A DNA stretch of 64,000 bases from Porphyromonas sp. COT-239 OH1446 (GTDB lineage Bacteria; Bacteroidota; Bacteroidia; Bacteroidales; Porphyromonadaceae). Below are positions 1 to 8,573 of the stretch, one piece after another. Location of the stretch: assembly GCF_000768875.1 (NCBI RefSeq), contig NZ_JRAO01000003.1, positions 57,459 through 121,458 on the forward strand, read 5' to 3'. How positions within the stretch are numbered: the first letter of the stretch is position 1; the number at the start of each line of letters is the position of its first letter. The notes beneath the pieces are model-generated. The model was not told where the DNA came from, made no database searches, and saw nothing but the letters and a program-made list of their open reading frames with translations. The position numbers were made by a program, and so were the translations under genes.

Positions 1-507
1 GCAGGCAAGACGCTTGCACTCGCTGCAGCAGTAATGGCGGTGGGCCTGGTGCTCTCGGCGTGCTCGAAAGACAAAGATACGCCCCAGCCCCCCAAAGAAA
101 ACTTCGTGATGATTGATGGACAGAGGCTAGAGATTAAGAGTGTGCGAGCACTGCATAATAAATCAAGAGGTCGGATCATGGTCAATTTACAGCTCTCAAG
201 GCAAAACAGGAGTTGGGTTTGGGTGGATGGCATAGCGGCTGAGCTGCATGGCAAGACGATTGACCTGACGAAGTTGAATGCGAAGATAGGGTTATACTTT
301 TACTATTTTAATGGTGATCATAATATATTCCTCCTGAACTCCGCCCAGGGGCAAGTTTTTGATAGCGGGACTCTCTACACCTCGGTAGACCCCAATACGC
401 GCGACACCGAGATCAACCTGACCAACGGCAAGCTAACCTACGAGGGCAAGGAGCACACCGTAAGCCTCTACTACAAGGGTAAGGCAGACAAGATGGTAGG
501 CGACTAG
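1..507 (+). CDS. Putative lipoprotein, 5' end outside window
   Basis: The frame is open from the first base of the window, so the true start lies upstream and the 168 visible residues are the C-terminal part. Visible residues 1-20 are a hydrophobic signal peptide ending in a lipobox (LSAC), with the lipidation cysteine at visible residue 21, followed by a Lys/Asp/Pro-rich linker containing a C6 run. The rest has short alternating hydrophobic and polar strands, as in a beta-sandwich, with no motif I can name. It should be exported and membrane-anchored. The function is unknown. An internal ATG at base 34 would leave a signal peptide without its basic head, so I do not use it as the start. Confidence 0.7.
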   Translation, partial: AGKTLALAAAVMAVGLVLSACSKDKDTPQPPKENFVMIDGQRLEIKSVRALHNKSRGRIMVNLQLSRQNRSWVWVDGIAAELHGKTIDLTKLNAKIGLYFYYFNGDHNIFLLNSAQGQVFDSGTLYTSVDPNTRDTEINLTNGKLTYEGKEHTVSLYYKGKADKMVGD

Positions 508-564
508 CGATCGCCGAGGCCATAGTACCGCTCCGTCCTGGGGCTTGGTGCTCATGTATTCATT

Positions 565-608
565 AAGGGGGAGAAGTGGCTGAGAAGCATCAGCCACCTC
601 TCCCCCTT
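565..608 (+). terminator. Hairpin terminator of the first lipoprotein gene
   Basis: A 19-bp stem with one mismatch (bases 565-583 against 590-608) around a 6-base loop, 58 bases after the stop codon. The outer stem is a G5 run paired with C5, and TT follows. This is the expected position and form of an intrinsic terminator. Confidence 0.7.
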
Positions 609-669
609 CATTATGGCGCAGGAGAGAGGGCCTCAGGCGTGCGGTGGAGAGATCCGTAGGGATGCCGTC

Positions 670-832
670 GAGGCCTCTTCTAGAGGCTCCCTAGAGACCC
701 AAATAGGATCGCAAGTGAGACCCAAGTAGGATCGCCATCTCGAGCCTATCTAAGCCTCGATCGAGATATAAGTAGGATCTCCACCGAGACCTCTTCTAGA
801 GGCTCCCTAGAGGCCCAAGTAGGAGCGAAAAT
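670..832 (+). repeat. 23-bp tandem repeat array, locus A
   Basis: Seven units in almost exact 23-bp register: starts at 670, 694, 717, 740, 763, 786 and 810. The core is GAG, then about six variable bases, then ARTAGGATC. Units 1 and 6 are a 24-base variant carrying a hairpin (GCCTCT-tct-AGAGGC in unit 1). The two 42-base blocks 670-711 and 786-827 differ at four positions. The array lies between convergent genes and is read on the plus strand. The same unit recurs at four other intergenic sites in this window. With the 45-bp element and two hairpins it fills most of the 613-base gap between the flanking genes, where I see no gene. Confidence 0.85.
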
Positions 833-948
833 TCTTATAAGTTACTAGTGGATAGACTGCTAACTTACAAGGAAAAATCTTATAAGTTAGTAGCCAATGA
901 ACTATTAACTTACAGCGAAAAATCTATAAGTTAGTAGTCTGTAGGGCT
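828..948 (+). repeat. 45-bp-period A/T-rich element, locus A (about 2.7 copies)
   Basis: Copies begin at 828, 873 and 918, exactly 45 bases apart, each with an A-rich run, then TCTTATAAGTTA (shortened in the third copy) and a TAG. Within copies 1 and 2 the segment TAAGTTAnTAG is followed about 6-8 bases later by its near inverse (CTATTAACTTA in copy 2), so each copy can fold into a stem of about 11-12 bp with one or two mismatches. It follows the 23-bp array directly. The same order is seen near 30.6 and 51.2 kb. Confidence 0.8.
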
Positions 949-1034
949 ACAAGTGGTTAAGCCACGAGGCATCAGTTACAGGTCGAGCTAGAGCATCCGT
1001 TGGGATGTAAATGAACACTGAATAGGGAAACGAA

Positions 1035-1075
1035 ATCCCCGATAGAGGCCTACCAGCTGGGCTTCTATCGGGGAT
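1035..1075 (-). terminator. Hairpin downstream of the membrane protein gene
   Basis: A 16-bp stem with one mismatch, ATCCCCGATAGAGGCC at 1035-1050 against 1060-1075, with a 9-base loop. It lies 45 bases past the stop of the leftward gene ending at 1121. Read on the minus strand it is followed by TTTCGTTTCCC, a weak T-rich tail. Confidence 0.6.
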
Positions 1076-1120
1076 CTCTATTCCCTCTAAATAGCTTAGG
1101 CTACGAAGGTCAAGAGAGAG

Positions 1121-2266
1121 CTAGGCCTCCTCCTCGGCCCCGACCTCTATAGGGCCTGAGGTAGAGCTCTCGGGGAGGCTCTCTCGATCGACAGAATGAT
1201 CGACTCTGGCAACCTCAGGCATGGTCTCTGTCCGAGCCTTGCCCTTCTTGAAGGCCAGGACTGCCACATAGATAGCCCCCACGATGAGGGCAATCTGCAC
1301 GACGAGGCGCAGCAAAATGAGCACCAATCCATAGACAGCTACCAGCGAGGCGATCATATACACCAGGGCAAATGCTGTGAAGGAGAGCCCCCTATTGCGC
1401 CCCATGGCCTGCACATTCCTCCAAGTAGAGAGGAAGAGGCCGACCCCCAGCGAGAGGGCCAGCGTCAAGATGGTCAGCACCTGGGTCAGAGTCTCAGAGG
1501 CATTGATGGCAGAGCAGAGCATCACCATACCAGCCGTAAGGGGGACGCAGATCGCAAGGCTGATAGCCATCGGCTTGAGCGAAGCCCTCCGCCGAGCATG
1601 ATCGCCGAGCAAGAGCCTCTCATAGAGCCTAATGCTGACTAGCTGGTAGGCTACAAAGAGCACGAAGGGAATGGCCCTAAAGAGAGAGCCCCAAAAGCCA
1701 TAGAGCTCCTTGTCGCACCACCAAAAGGCCTCGTTGCCCATGATCCAGAAGGCCCACACCTCGAGCAGAGAGGCCAGCAGGATGCACACAGGGACGACGT
1801 AGAGGGCTATGCGCCTGAGTAGCGTAAAGGTTAAGCCCAAGAACATGAAGGCAATAGCCGCCACAAAGAGGGAGGCAATGATCCAATAGGGGGTCATCGT
1901 GCCGAAGAACCTCCCCAGGGTCGTATGGTTCGTCCTGGAGCTCGTATCCCCGAGTATATCCTCCACTCCCTCGGGATTGTCAGGGCTGAAGAGCAGGTAG
2001 CGGCTCGAGATCGCATAGAGCTCACCCAAGTAGTAGAAGGCAGTGTAGTCGGAGTTTCCTCTCAGGGTGCGTTGTACCTGAACAACATGGCCCATGGGTA
2101 GCTTGAAGGCCTCCTCGCCTGGGACTTCGATGGTCTGATCCTTAGACCATCGGATCGTATAAACGCTAGCCGAGTCGATGAGGTTATCATCGACGATATA
2201 GCTCTGAGCCTGGGCCAAGCTCAGAGATAGGATGCACAGGGCAAGCAGAGTAATTATTCGCTTCAT
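1121..2266 (-). CDS. Unknown seven-helix membrane protein with signal peptide
   Basis: The 381-residue product is not one I recognise. Residues 1-20 are a clear signal peptide ending AQA. Residues 21-120 form a soluble, probably periplasmic domain. Hydrophobic segments follow at about 127-150, 153-177, 196-214, 233-254, 262-281, 297-318 and 320-340, and the last 40 residues are a charged, Glu-rich tail predicted to be cytoplasmic. The layout (exported N-terminal sensor, seven helices, short tail) is reminiscent of 7TM extracellular-sensor receptors, but no catalytic output domain is present and this is only inference. It is a single-gene unit with its own promoter-like -7 box at 2299-2306 and a downstream hairpin. 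Confidence 0.75.
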   Translation of the reverse strand: MKRIITLLALCILSLSLAQAQSYIVDDNLIDSASVYTIRWSKDQTIEVPGEEAFKLPMGHVVQVQRTLRGNSDYTAFYYLGELYAISSRYLLFSPDNPEGVEDILGDTSSRTNHTTLGRFFGTMTPYWIIASLFVAAIAFMFLGLTFTLLRRIALYVVPVCILLASLLEVWAFWIMGNEAFWWCDKELYGFWGSLFRAIPFVLFVAYQLVSIRLYERLLLGDHARRRASLKPMAISLAICVPLTAGMVMLCSAINASETLTQVLTILTLALSLGVGLFLSTWRNVQAMGRNRGLSFTAFALVYMIASLVAVYGLVLILLRLVVQIALIVGAIYVAVLAFKKGKARTETMPEVARVDHSVDRESLPESSTSGPIEVGAEEEA

Positions 2267-2298
2267 ATCGACCGAAAGTTAATGTTTGTACGCCACTC

Positions 2299-2306
2299 CA
2301 AAGGTA
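2299..2306 (-). promoter_or_regulatory. Bacteroidetes -7 box (TACCTTTG) for the membrane protein gene
   Basis: An exact TAnnTTTG match on the minus strand, 33 bases before the start codon. TTT-rich sequence upstream may serve as the -33 region, but no clean TTTG is visible at the usual distance. Confidence 0.55.
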
Positions 2307-2407
2307 GTGAAAAGAAAGTTGCACCGGGACGAGACCTAGATCGATCTCTCATGCCAACTGGTCATCCTCCTCGAGCTCATCCACATCCCGATATAGGGCG
2401 ATTTGGA

Positions 2408-2415
2408 TAACTTTG
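2408..2415 (+). promoter_or_regulatory. Bacteroidetes -7 box (TAACTTTG) for lactate permease
   Basis: An exact TAnnTTTG match about 75 bases before the permease start, leaving a leader of roughly 65 bases. No convincing -33 element is visible. Confidence 0.45.
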
Positions 2416-2491
2416 CGACGAGTTTGCTTGCCTCCCCATCCGGGATGAGGAGTAAGAGGCGAGCCCAACCAAACGCTTATCCCCTTTGACG

Positions 2492-4057
2492 ATGGTTACA
2501 CTACTGGCATTACTCCCTATTGCACTGCTCATTGTCCTCATGCTTGCCCTGAAGATGAGGGGGGACAAGAGTGCCCTCTGCGCTCTAGCGACAGCTGCAT
2601 TCCTGGCCCTCATGGTTGTCCCTAGACTGGAGGGCTTCGCCCCCTACCTCCCGCAGGGCTACTCCGCCTCGGGGGTCGGATGGGCCTTCGTCGAGGGTGT
2701 GCTCAAGGCCGTGCTCCCCATCCTCCTGATCATCATGATGGCTATCTACAGCTACAATGTGCTGCTCGAGAGCAAGCAGATAGAGGTGATCAAGGCACAG
2801 TTCACCCGTATCTCGAGCGACAGACGGCTACAGGTTTTGCTCATCGTTTGGGGCTTCGGGGGGCTACTCGAGGGTATGGCAGGCTTCGGGACAGCCGTTG
2901 CCATCCCTGCTGCGATCTTGATCGGCTTAGGCTTTGCTCCAGGATTCTCTGCCCTAGTTTCCCTCATAGCCAATAGTGTGGCCACTGGTTTTGGGGCTGT
3001 CGGAGTCCCCGTCATTACTCTAGCCAAGGAGGCCTTTGGCCAGGAGGTTACGACGCTAGAGATCCAGGCTACAGCGGGGGATGTGATCCTTCAGCTCTCG
3101 GCCCTGATGTTCCTCGTCCCCTTCGTTATCCTCTACCTCACCGACAGCAGGCGGTCAATGCTCTTGTCGAACCTGCTCCTCTCGCTCTCTGTCGGGGGGA
3201 TCTCCCTCGCAGTACAATTTGCCTCGGCCTACTTCATCGGGGCGGAGACGCCTGCGATACTCGGTAGCCTTGCCTGCATCCTCTTCATCCTCATCTATGC
3301 TCGTCTCAGAGAGCCCAGGCGGAGGGAGGAGGGAGAGGTTAGGCCTCAGGGCGGGCTACGTGCCTGGGCAGTGTACGGCTGCATCCTCCTCTTCATCCTC
3401 ATAGCCAGTCCCCTAGGCGGAGGGGTAAGCCTATGGCTCAGGACGCACGGGGTCTCGGAGATCAAGCTCCCTATCTACACCTCGGGCGAGATCTTCCGCT
3501 TCGGGTGGCTCTCGAATGCAGCTCTGATGCTTCTGCTGGGTTCGTTCGTCGGAGGCCTACTCCAGGGACTAAGGCCGATCCAACTCCTTCGTCTTCTGGG
3601 GCAAACGATATGGTCGCTTCGCTTCTCGGCGACGACGATTGTCAGCCTCGTTGCCATGAGTGCGATCATGAGCTATAGCGGGATGATCACGGCTATTGCC
3701 CACACACTGGTCGAGACGACTGGGGGCTGGTATCCACTCTTCGCCCCTTTGGTCGGAGCTCTAGGCACTTTCGCCACAGGGAGCGACACCTCGTCTAACA
3801 TCCTCTTCGGGAGGCTTCAGGCCCAGGTTGCCGATCAGCTCTCGATGGATAGAGCCTGGCTTGCTGCGGCCAATACTGCGGGGGCTACTGGGGGCAAGAT
3901 CATTTCGCCACAGAGCATTGCCATCGCTACTGCCGCTTGTGGTCAGGGAGGGAAGGAGGGAGCAATCCTACGCTCGGCCCTACCCTATGCCCTCCTCTAC
4001 GTCCTCATCGTGGGGATTACAGTTTACTGCTGCGCAGCCCTAGCCTTGCCTCACTAG
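2492..4057 (+). CDS. lctP: L-lactate permease (LctP family)
   Basis: A secondary transporter of the LctP family, expected to bring L-lactate (possibly also glycolate) into the cell with protons or cations. The product is about 521 residues with some 13 hydrophobic segments. The best family marker is the glycine-rich stretch at residues 121-142 (GFGGLLEGMAGFGTAVAIPA), followed by the conserved VATGFGAVGVP segment. A second conserved region near the C-terminus contains TGSDTSSNILFG and GGKIISPQSIA. I chose the ATG; a TTG two codons upstream is possible. It is a single-gene unit ended by a strong shared terminator. No lactate dehydrogenase gene is adjacent, so the link to lactate use comes from the family alone. 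Confidence 0.9.
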   Translation: MVTLLALLPIALLIVLMLALKMRGDKSALCALATAAFLALMVVPRLEGFAPYLPQGYSASGVGWAFVEGVLKAVLPILLIIMMAIYSYNVLLESKQIEVIKAQFTRISSDRRLQVLLIVWGFGGLLEGMAGFGTAVAIPAAILIGLGFAPGFSALVSLIANSVATGFGAVGVPVITLAKEAFGQEVTTLEIQATAGDVILQLSALMFLVPFVILYLTDSRRSMLLSNLLLSLSVGGISLAVQFASAYFIGAETPAILGSLACILFILIYARLREPRRREEGEVRPQGGLRAWAVYGCILLFILIASPLGGGVSLWLRTHGVSEIKLPIYTSGEIFRFGWLSNAALMLLLGSFVGGLLQGLRPIQLLRLLGQTIWSLRFSATTIVSLVAMSAIMSYSGMITAIAHTLVETTGGWYPLFAPLVGALGTFATGSDTSSNILFGRLQAQVADQLSMDRAWLAAANTAGATGGKIISPQSIAIATAACGQGGKEGAILRSALPYALLYVLIVGITVYCCAALALPH

Positions 4058-4080
4058 CCCTCTACAACTGGATTAGAAGA

Positions 4081-4124
4081 TACAACAGGGGCTGCCCACA
4101 ATGTTATGGGCAGCCCCTGTTGTA
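4081..4124. terminator. Bidirectional terminator between lctP and the PAP2 gene
   Basis: A perfect 18-bp inverted repeat (4081-4098 with 4107-4124) around an 8-base loop, in the 85-base gap between two converging genes. It begins TACAACAGGGGCTGCCCA. Its symmetry and site fit a terminator serving both strands. Confidence 0.8.
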
Positions 4125-4142
4125 TCGAGAGCGAAGAGGCTC

Positions 4143-5396
4143 TTAGAGGGCGAAGATGAGCGAAGAACCAACAGACCAATTCGAGAGGGAGAGGCTGGCA
4201 GGGGCTTCACCCCCCAGCTCGCTAAGCTTCAGCTGCCTTGAGCCCAAATAATATCCACCGTCTAAGCGAAAGCCTAGTCTCTCGGTGAAGCACCACGAGG
4301 CAGAGAGCTGCGCTCGAGCGACGATCCTATTCACTGCGCTAAGGCTCGGCCCTGTCTGCGGCTCTTGACCCTTGCCGAGAAAGGCCTCTAGGGCAAGCAT
4401 AGGCTCTAGCCTCAGCCGTCTGTCGATGAAAGAGAACTCTCGTCCCACTGCGACCCCAAGGCTCATACTGGCAGCCTGCACAGCAGTAGAGCCTTCACCC
4501 TCGGGATACTCCAACCGATGTCGCTCAGCCCGAGCCTCTAGATGAGCGGTGTAGTGCCGTTGGGGGCTTGCATAGCGTAGGCCTAGCCCAATGCCAGCCG
4601 AGACCAAATCGGCCCGTAGACCTCGAGAGGGGAGCTGCGGGGAGTGGGAAGCATAGCGCACAGGCACTAGGAGACAGAGGTCTAAGTCGTCGAAGAGCCT
4701 TTGCGACCCAGCCATCGCCCCCCTCCTCTGCTCCCTCGGGAATAAGAGGTCGGAGAGCCAATAGCCGAGATGTCCGCTCAGGATGCCCACACCAGCCCCC
4801 GTTACTACATCGCCAATCCAGTGGCGATTGTTGAGGATACGCCCTACCCCTGCTGCACTGGCTGCAGCATAGGCAAGGCTCGAGAGCCAGGGATACCTCG
4901 CCCCATACTCCAGGTGTAGGAGCGTGGCAGAGGTAAAGGCCATAGCCGTATGGCCCGAGGGGAAGGAGTTGCGAGACGAACCGTCGGGGCGTTGTACAGC
5001 CGTGAGCTCCTTGGTCGTTGAGACAACGATCAGCATCGCCCCACTAGCGAAGAGGTCGCCCAGCAGCATTTGCCTGAGACTTCGGCTCGAGCCCCCGACC
5101 TTCGCCAGGCGAAGGCCTAGCTGCACAGCCAAGGGGGCAAACTGAGTGTAGTCATCGAAGTGGTGGCGAAACTTCGGCACATAGGCTTGGCGTATATCTC
5201 GCACATGGGAGTTGTATAGGTTGTACCCCAAACCAATACCAATGAGTGGCAAGCCGCTACGAAAGGCATGATGCATAGGCGAGCCCTCGAACCCTGCCTC
5301 TCGGGCTATGCTGTCGAGGGGCTGCTGTGCCTGGGCCATAGGCCAGGATAGCATCAGTGCCGCAAGAATTGTAAGAAGTCGCCTCATCGCTCTCAT
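4143..5396 (-). CDS. PAP2-family phosphatase with C-terminal beta-barrel-like domain
   Basis: A membrane-associated acid phosphatase of the PAP2 superfamily, probably acting on lipid-linked phosphate such as undecaprenyl pyrophosphate, phosphatidate or lipid A. After a signal peptide (ending AQA, residues 1-23) all three PAP2 motifs are present: K129..R136-P137, PSGH at 146-149, and R186, H192, D196. From about residue 230 to the C-terminus (417) the sequence alternates polar and hydrophobic residues in strand-like blocks and ends in a hydrophobic residue after Phe, as outer-membrane barrels do. That extra half is not part of the usual PAP2 fold. It starts 9 bases after mnmA stops and is probably co-transcribed with it. 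The substrate is not determinable from sequence. Confidence 0.85.
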   Translation of the reverse strand: MRAMRRLLTILAALMLSWPMAQAQQPLDSIAREAGFEGSPMHHAFRSGLPLIGIGLGYNLYNSHVRDIRQAYVPKFRHHFDDYTQFAPLAVQLGLRLAKVGGSSRSLRQMLLGDLFASGAMLIVVSTTKELTAVQRPDGSSRNSFPSGHTAMAFTSATLLHLEYGARYPWLSSLAYAAASAAGVGRILNNRHWIGDVVTGAGVGILSGHLGYWLSDLLFPREQRRGAMAGSQRLFDDLDLCLLVPVRYASHSPQLPSRGLRADLVSAGIGLGLRYASPQRHYTAHLEARAERHRLEYPEGEGSTAVQAASMSLGVAVGREFSFIDRRLRLEPMLALEAFLGKGQEPQTGPSLSAVNRIVARAQLSASWCFTERLGFRLDGGYYLGSRQLKLSELGGEAPASLSLSNWSVGSSLIFAL

Positions 5397-5405
5397 CCCC
5401 TCTAT

Positions 5406-6587
5406 CTAGTATCCCCTCGTAATCATCCCACTGCCGAAGCAGATCCGCCCCTCAGGGTCGTAGATCACGGCATACTGCCCAGGGGCAATGCCTTGTAGAG
5501 GCTCTCGGCTATCAATGCGGTAGCTGCCCCTCTCTACATCATAGACGAGGAGCCCGTGAGACATCTCTGGGGTATGGCGGATCTTGAAGCAGATCTCCAT
5601 AGGCCGACGCTCCTCGGCTGGCAAGACTGCATCCGAGGGGCTATTCCCCTCACGACGCAGCTGCCAAGACCATGGATCTAGACTGATGAACTGGCAGCCC
5701 TGCATCTCTACGTGCTCTCCGTACTGATCCTTAGGGTCATAGCCCTGGCTAACGAGGATGATATTTCGCTTAATATCCTTCTTGACCACGAACCAAGGCC
5801 CTCCACTGAGGCCTAGCCCCTTACGCTGACCAATGGTATGAAACCAGTATCCGTTGTGCTTACCCAGTACCCGCCCAGTCTCTCGCTCGATGATACGCCC
5901 AGGCTTAGTGCCTAGAGCTCGACGAATGAACTCATTATAGTTCACCTTACCCAGGAAGCAAATCCCCTGACTATCCCTGCGCTGAGCACTAGGCAGCTGC
6001 GCCTGTGCAGCGATCTCTCGCACTTGGCTCTTGAGCAAGTGCCCCGTAGGGAAGAGGAGCTTCGAGATTTGAGCGAAGTTGATCTGAGCCAAGAAGTCCG
6101 TCTGATCCTTAACCGGATCGGGAGCGGTAGAGAGGTAGAGCTGATCACCGACATAGCAGGTCGTGGCATAGTGCCCTGTAGCGATGAAGTCGTAGGCATG
6201 CCCCCACCGCTCCTCGAAGCAGCCAAACTTGATCAGCTTATTGCACATCACATCGGGGTTGGGGGTGAGGCCTTTGCGAACCGTATCGATCGTGTACTGC
6301 ACCACACGCTCCCAGTACTCATCGTGCAGCGAGACGACCTCGAGCCGACAATCATACCTATGCGCCAGCATCTCCACGATGGCGAGGTCATCCTCCCACG
6401 AGCAGTCCTCAAAGCCATCTTGATCCATCCCGATCTTGATGTAGAAGAGGTCGGGCTTGAAGCCCGCCTCGCAGAGCAAATGCACGACGACGGAGCTATC
6501 CACGCCTCCAGAGACGAGAGCAGCAATGCGGGGATGAGAAAGGCCTGAGCGACGAATACGCTCGAGTGTGGGGGAGAGTTCGTTCAT
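5406..6587 (-). CDS. mnmA: tRNA-specific 2-thiouridylase MnmA
   Basis: Thiolates U34 of Lys, Glu and Gln tRNAs in the cytoplasm, using ATP to adenylate the base and a relayed persulfide sulfur. The PP-loop SGGVDSS is at residues 26-32. The catalytic cysteines sit in [11 protein letters not shown] (Cys115) and DSQGICFLG (Cys210), both expected of the family; total length is 393 residues. I place the start at the internal ATG MNELSP because a -7 promoter box (6612-6619) overlaps the alternative upstream ATG at 6614, which therefore should not be in the mRNA. It is the first gene of a two-gene unit with the PAP2 phosphatase. Confidence 0.95.
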   Translation of the reverse strand: MNELSPTLERIRRSGLSHPRIAALVSGGVDSSVVVHLLCEAGFKPDLFYIKIGMDQDGFEDCSWEDDLAIVEMLAHRYDCRLEVVSLHDEYWERVVQYTIDTVRKGLTPNPDVMCNKLIKFGCFEERWGHAYDFIATGHYATTCYVGDQLYLSTAPDPVKDQTDFLAQINFAQISKLLFPTGHLLKSQVREIAAQAQLPSAQRRDSQGICFLGKVNYNEFIRRALGTKPGRIIERETGRVLGKHNGYWFHTIGQRKGLGLSGGPWFVVKKDIKRNIILVSQGYDPKDQYGEHVEMQGCQFISLDPWSWQLRREGNSPSDAVLPAEERRPMEICFKIRHTPEMSHGLLVYDVERGSYRIDSREPLQGIAPGQYAVIYDPEGRICFGSGMITRGY

Positions 6588-6611
6588 AGAGCTATGGTCT
6601 AATATGCGGGA

Positions 6612-6619
6612 CAAAGTTA
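6612..6619 (-). promoter_or_regulatory. Bacteroidetes -7 box (TAACTTTG) for mnmA
   Basis: An exact TAnnTTTG match on the minus strand. It overlaps an in-frame upstream ATG at 6614 and so supports the start at 6587, leaving a leader of about 18-20 bases. Confidence 0.55.
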
Positions 6620-6721
6620 GCCTTTTCTACCAGCACCTAGGACAGGCACTTCTACAAACCAGGGCAACCGCCCTAAACATTGCGCCAGAGATGAGAGAGG
6701 CTTTATGCTTCGTCAAAGCCT

Positions 6722-7732
6722 CTAACGGCGGAGGGTCATGTAGTGCCGACGATCCTCATCACTGAGGCGTTCGATAGCATAGCGCAACGTCGTGCGGGGA
6801 AGCTCTAGGGCATAGAGGTAGAGGGTATGCAGGAGAAGGGCACGATCTCTCTTGCCCACCTCTCGCAGCATCCACCCAGAGGCCTTGTGTATGAGGTCAT
6901 GGCGATGATTCCGCAGCCGAATAGACAGCTCAATAGCTTCCGAATAGCTGCCCCGTCGGATAAGGCCCAGTGTCGCTACGACAGCGATCCTTTGTCGCCA
7001 GAGATGATCCTCCTTGATTAGTTCCAGAAGCCGCTGAAGCCTTTCGTCCGAGGGTAGATCAAGCAGATGCAGGCCCAGGATAGTGGGGGCGGAGCTATCG
7101 ACCAAGTCCCAGTTGTTGCAGTAGTCTACACGATCGAGGTAGTACTGACATAGTTGCTCCCTCGTCTGGCTCGAGGTAGCCCCACAGGCTCGCTGGACTA
7201 GGGCTACGAAGCCCAGCCATCTGGCATCGTGCAGTGGGTTCGTAATGAGGCTCTCAATAGTGCCGAGAGAGAGCGGCCCGAGCTCCTTGAGCAGAGCCCT
7301 AAGCTTGGGTACGGAGATGCCTGCGAAGCGATCTCCATGGGCATACTCTCCCACCCCAGTCTTGAAATACCGTCCGAGCATCCTAGCCCGCTCCTCATCC
7401 CCCTCTTCTTCCAACCATGCGAGGATCTCTGGAGCTCTATCCCCAGCCTCAAGTAGGTCTTGCCAGTCAAGCCTACGGATGGCCATGCGCTCGACATAGC
7501 TACACACAGGCTCGAGCAGCACCTTACGCTCTCGGCAGAGGGCAACGAGAGCCTCAACCAGCTCCCTAGCTAGACCTTGCCCCTGATAGGCATCCTCCAC
7601 AACGGTATGCTCGGCCATGAGGATGTACCGATCCCTAAGCTTGTAGCTGAGCCACCCTGCGACACAGCCACGAGCCATATCCCGACACACGAGGCGGCCA
7701 TCGGCGAGGCTACCCTCTCGAGCGATCTTCAT
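6722..7732 (-). CDS. GNAT (NATD1-like) acetyltransferase fused to AlkD-like DNA alkylation repair domain
   Basis: A 336-residue two-domain protein. Residues 1-95 match the short Gcn5-related family of NATD1/YjdJ type: EHTVVEDAYQGQGLA (41-55) contains the acetyl-CoA loop, followed by LEPVCSYV and a WQDLL tail. Residues 100-336 are a HEAT-like helical protein of the AlkD/DNA alkylation repair family, with FKTGVGEYAHGDRFAGISVP (123-142) and NNWDLVDSS (206-214); the WDLVD segment holds the conserved Trp and Asp of AlkD glycosylases. The likely roles are excision of alkylated purines and an unknown acetylation. I chose the ATG at 7732 because it lies 13 bases after the plsC stop; an upstream start would overlap plsC. 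It is the last gene of rdgB-plsC. Confidence 0.85.
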   Translation of the reverse strand: MKIAREGSLADGRLVCRDMARGCVAGWLSYKLRDRYILMAEHTVVEDAYQGQGLARELVEALVALCRERKVLLEPVCSYVERMAIRRLDWQDLLEAGDRAPEILAWLEEEGDEERARMLGRYFKTGVGEYAHGDRFAGISVPKLRALLKELGPLSLGTIESLITNPLHDARWLGFVALVQRACGATSSQTREQLCQYYLDRVDYCNNWDLVDSSAPTILGLHLLDLPSDERLQRLLELIKEDHLWRQRIAVVATLGLIRRGSYSEAIELSIRLRNHRHDLIHKASGWMLREVGKRDRALLLHTLYLYALELPRTTLRYAIERLSDEDRRHYMTLRR

Positions 7733-7745
7733 TATGGAGTGTCGG

Positions 7746-8525
7746 TTACAGTGAAACTCCCTTCGCCTCTTGCTCCTGGGGCAGTACGGAGGCAATCCGA
7801 CTAGCCCCCTCTCGGGAGGCATAGAGGATATTCATAGGGGCCTCACCGAGGTCGCTGACCCGATAAGCAGGATGGATGGTAAGGCGTATCTTGTGAGGGT
7901 GTGGCAGGAGCTTACCACGCTGCAGGATGTCATACGCTCCATCAATACTGATTGGGAGCAGAGGTACATCAAGCTCCGAAGCCATGAGGAAAGCCCCCTT
8001 CTTGAAACGATGCATTCGCCCTGTAGGGGTACGACTTCCTTCGGGGAAGATGAAAATGGAGTACCCTCGAGAGAGTGCCCCTCGAGCCTCCTGCATCGTT
8101 TGTGTGATGGACGAGGGCTTGGTGTCATCAACGAAGATGAAGCCAGCACTCTCGCAGGCCCAACCCACCAAGGGGAGCTTGCGCAGGCCCTCTTTGAGCA
8201 CCCACTTGAACGGCAGTGGGACATAGCCATATAAGGCAAAGATGTCGAAGGCACTCTGATGGTTAGCGATCACGACATAGTTCCCAGACCGAGGCAGATG
8301 CTCCCGAGAGCGGATCTCGATCGGGCACAGATGCAGCCACAGAGAGACTCTCGACCAAGCCATTCCCACATAGCGACTGGCAGCATCGCCTAAGCCTATA
8401 CTACAACCAAGGATGATGAGCAGTGTGGTGAGGATGGTCACCAAGAGGAAGAGGGGTAGACCAATGGGGAAATAGTACAGGAGAAAGAGTGTACGCCAGA
8501 GGGGGTTCTTCTTAGTAGTGGTCAT
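7746..8525 (-). CDS. plsC: 1-acyl-sn-glycerol-3-phosphate acyltransferase (PlsC family)
   Basis: An inner-membrane enzyme that should transfer an acyl chain to lysophosphatidate in phospholipid synthesis. It is 259 residues with an N-terminal membrane helix at about 17-40. The catalytic HX4D motif is NHQSAFD (His89, Asp94), and the glycerophosphate-binding block FPEGSRTPTG lies at 160-169, followed by KKGAF. It sits 48 bases after rdgB and 13 bases before the GNAT-AlkD gene. The family also includes acyltransferases for ornithine lipids, so the exact acceptor is less certain than the chemistry. Confidence 0.9.
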   Translation of the reverse strand: MTTTKKNPLWRTLFLLYYFPIGLPLFLLVTILTTLLIILGCSIGLGDAASRYVGMAWSRVSLWLHLCPIEIRSREHLPRSGNYVVIANHQSAFDIFALYGYVPLPFKWVLKEGLRKLPLVGWACESAGFIFVDDTKPSSITQTMQEARGALSRGYSIFIFPEGSRTPTGRMHRFKKGAFLMASELDVPLLPISIDGAYDILQRGKLLPHPHKIRLTIHPAYRVSDLGEAPMNILYASREGASRIASVLPQEQEAKGVSL

Positions 8526-8573
8526 TGTATGATGGACATATAGGGGTTAAAGGATAGGGCTACAAAAGGGGGA

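Noticed and set aside
6024-6548. Long frame opposite mnmA
   Set aside because: It is an antisense shadow; mnmA has all catalytic motifs.
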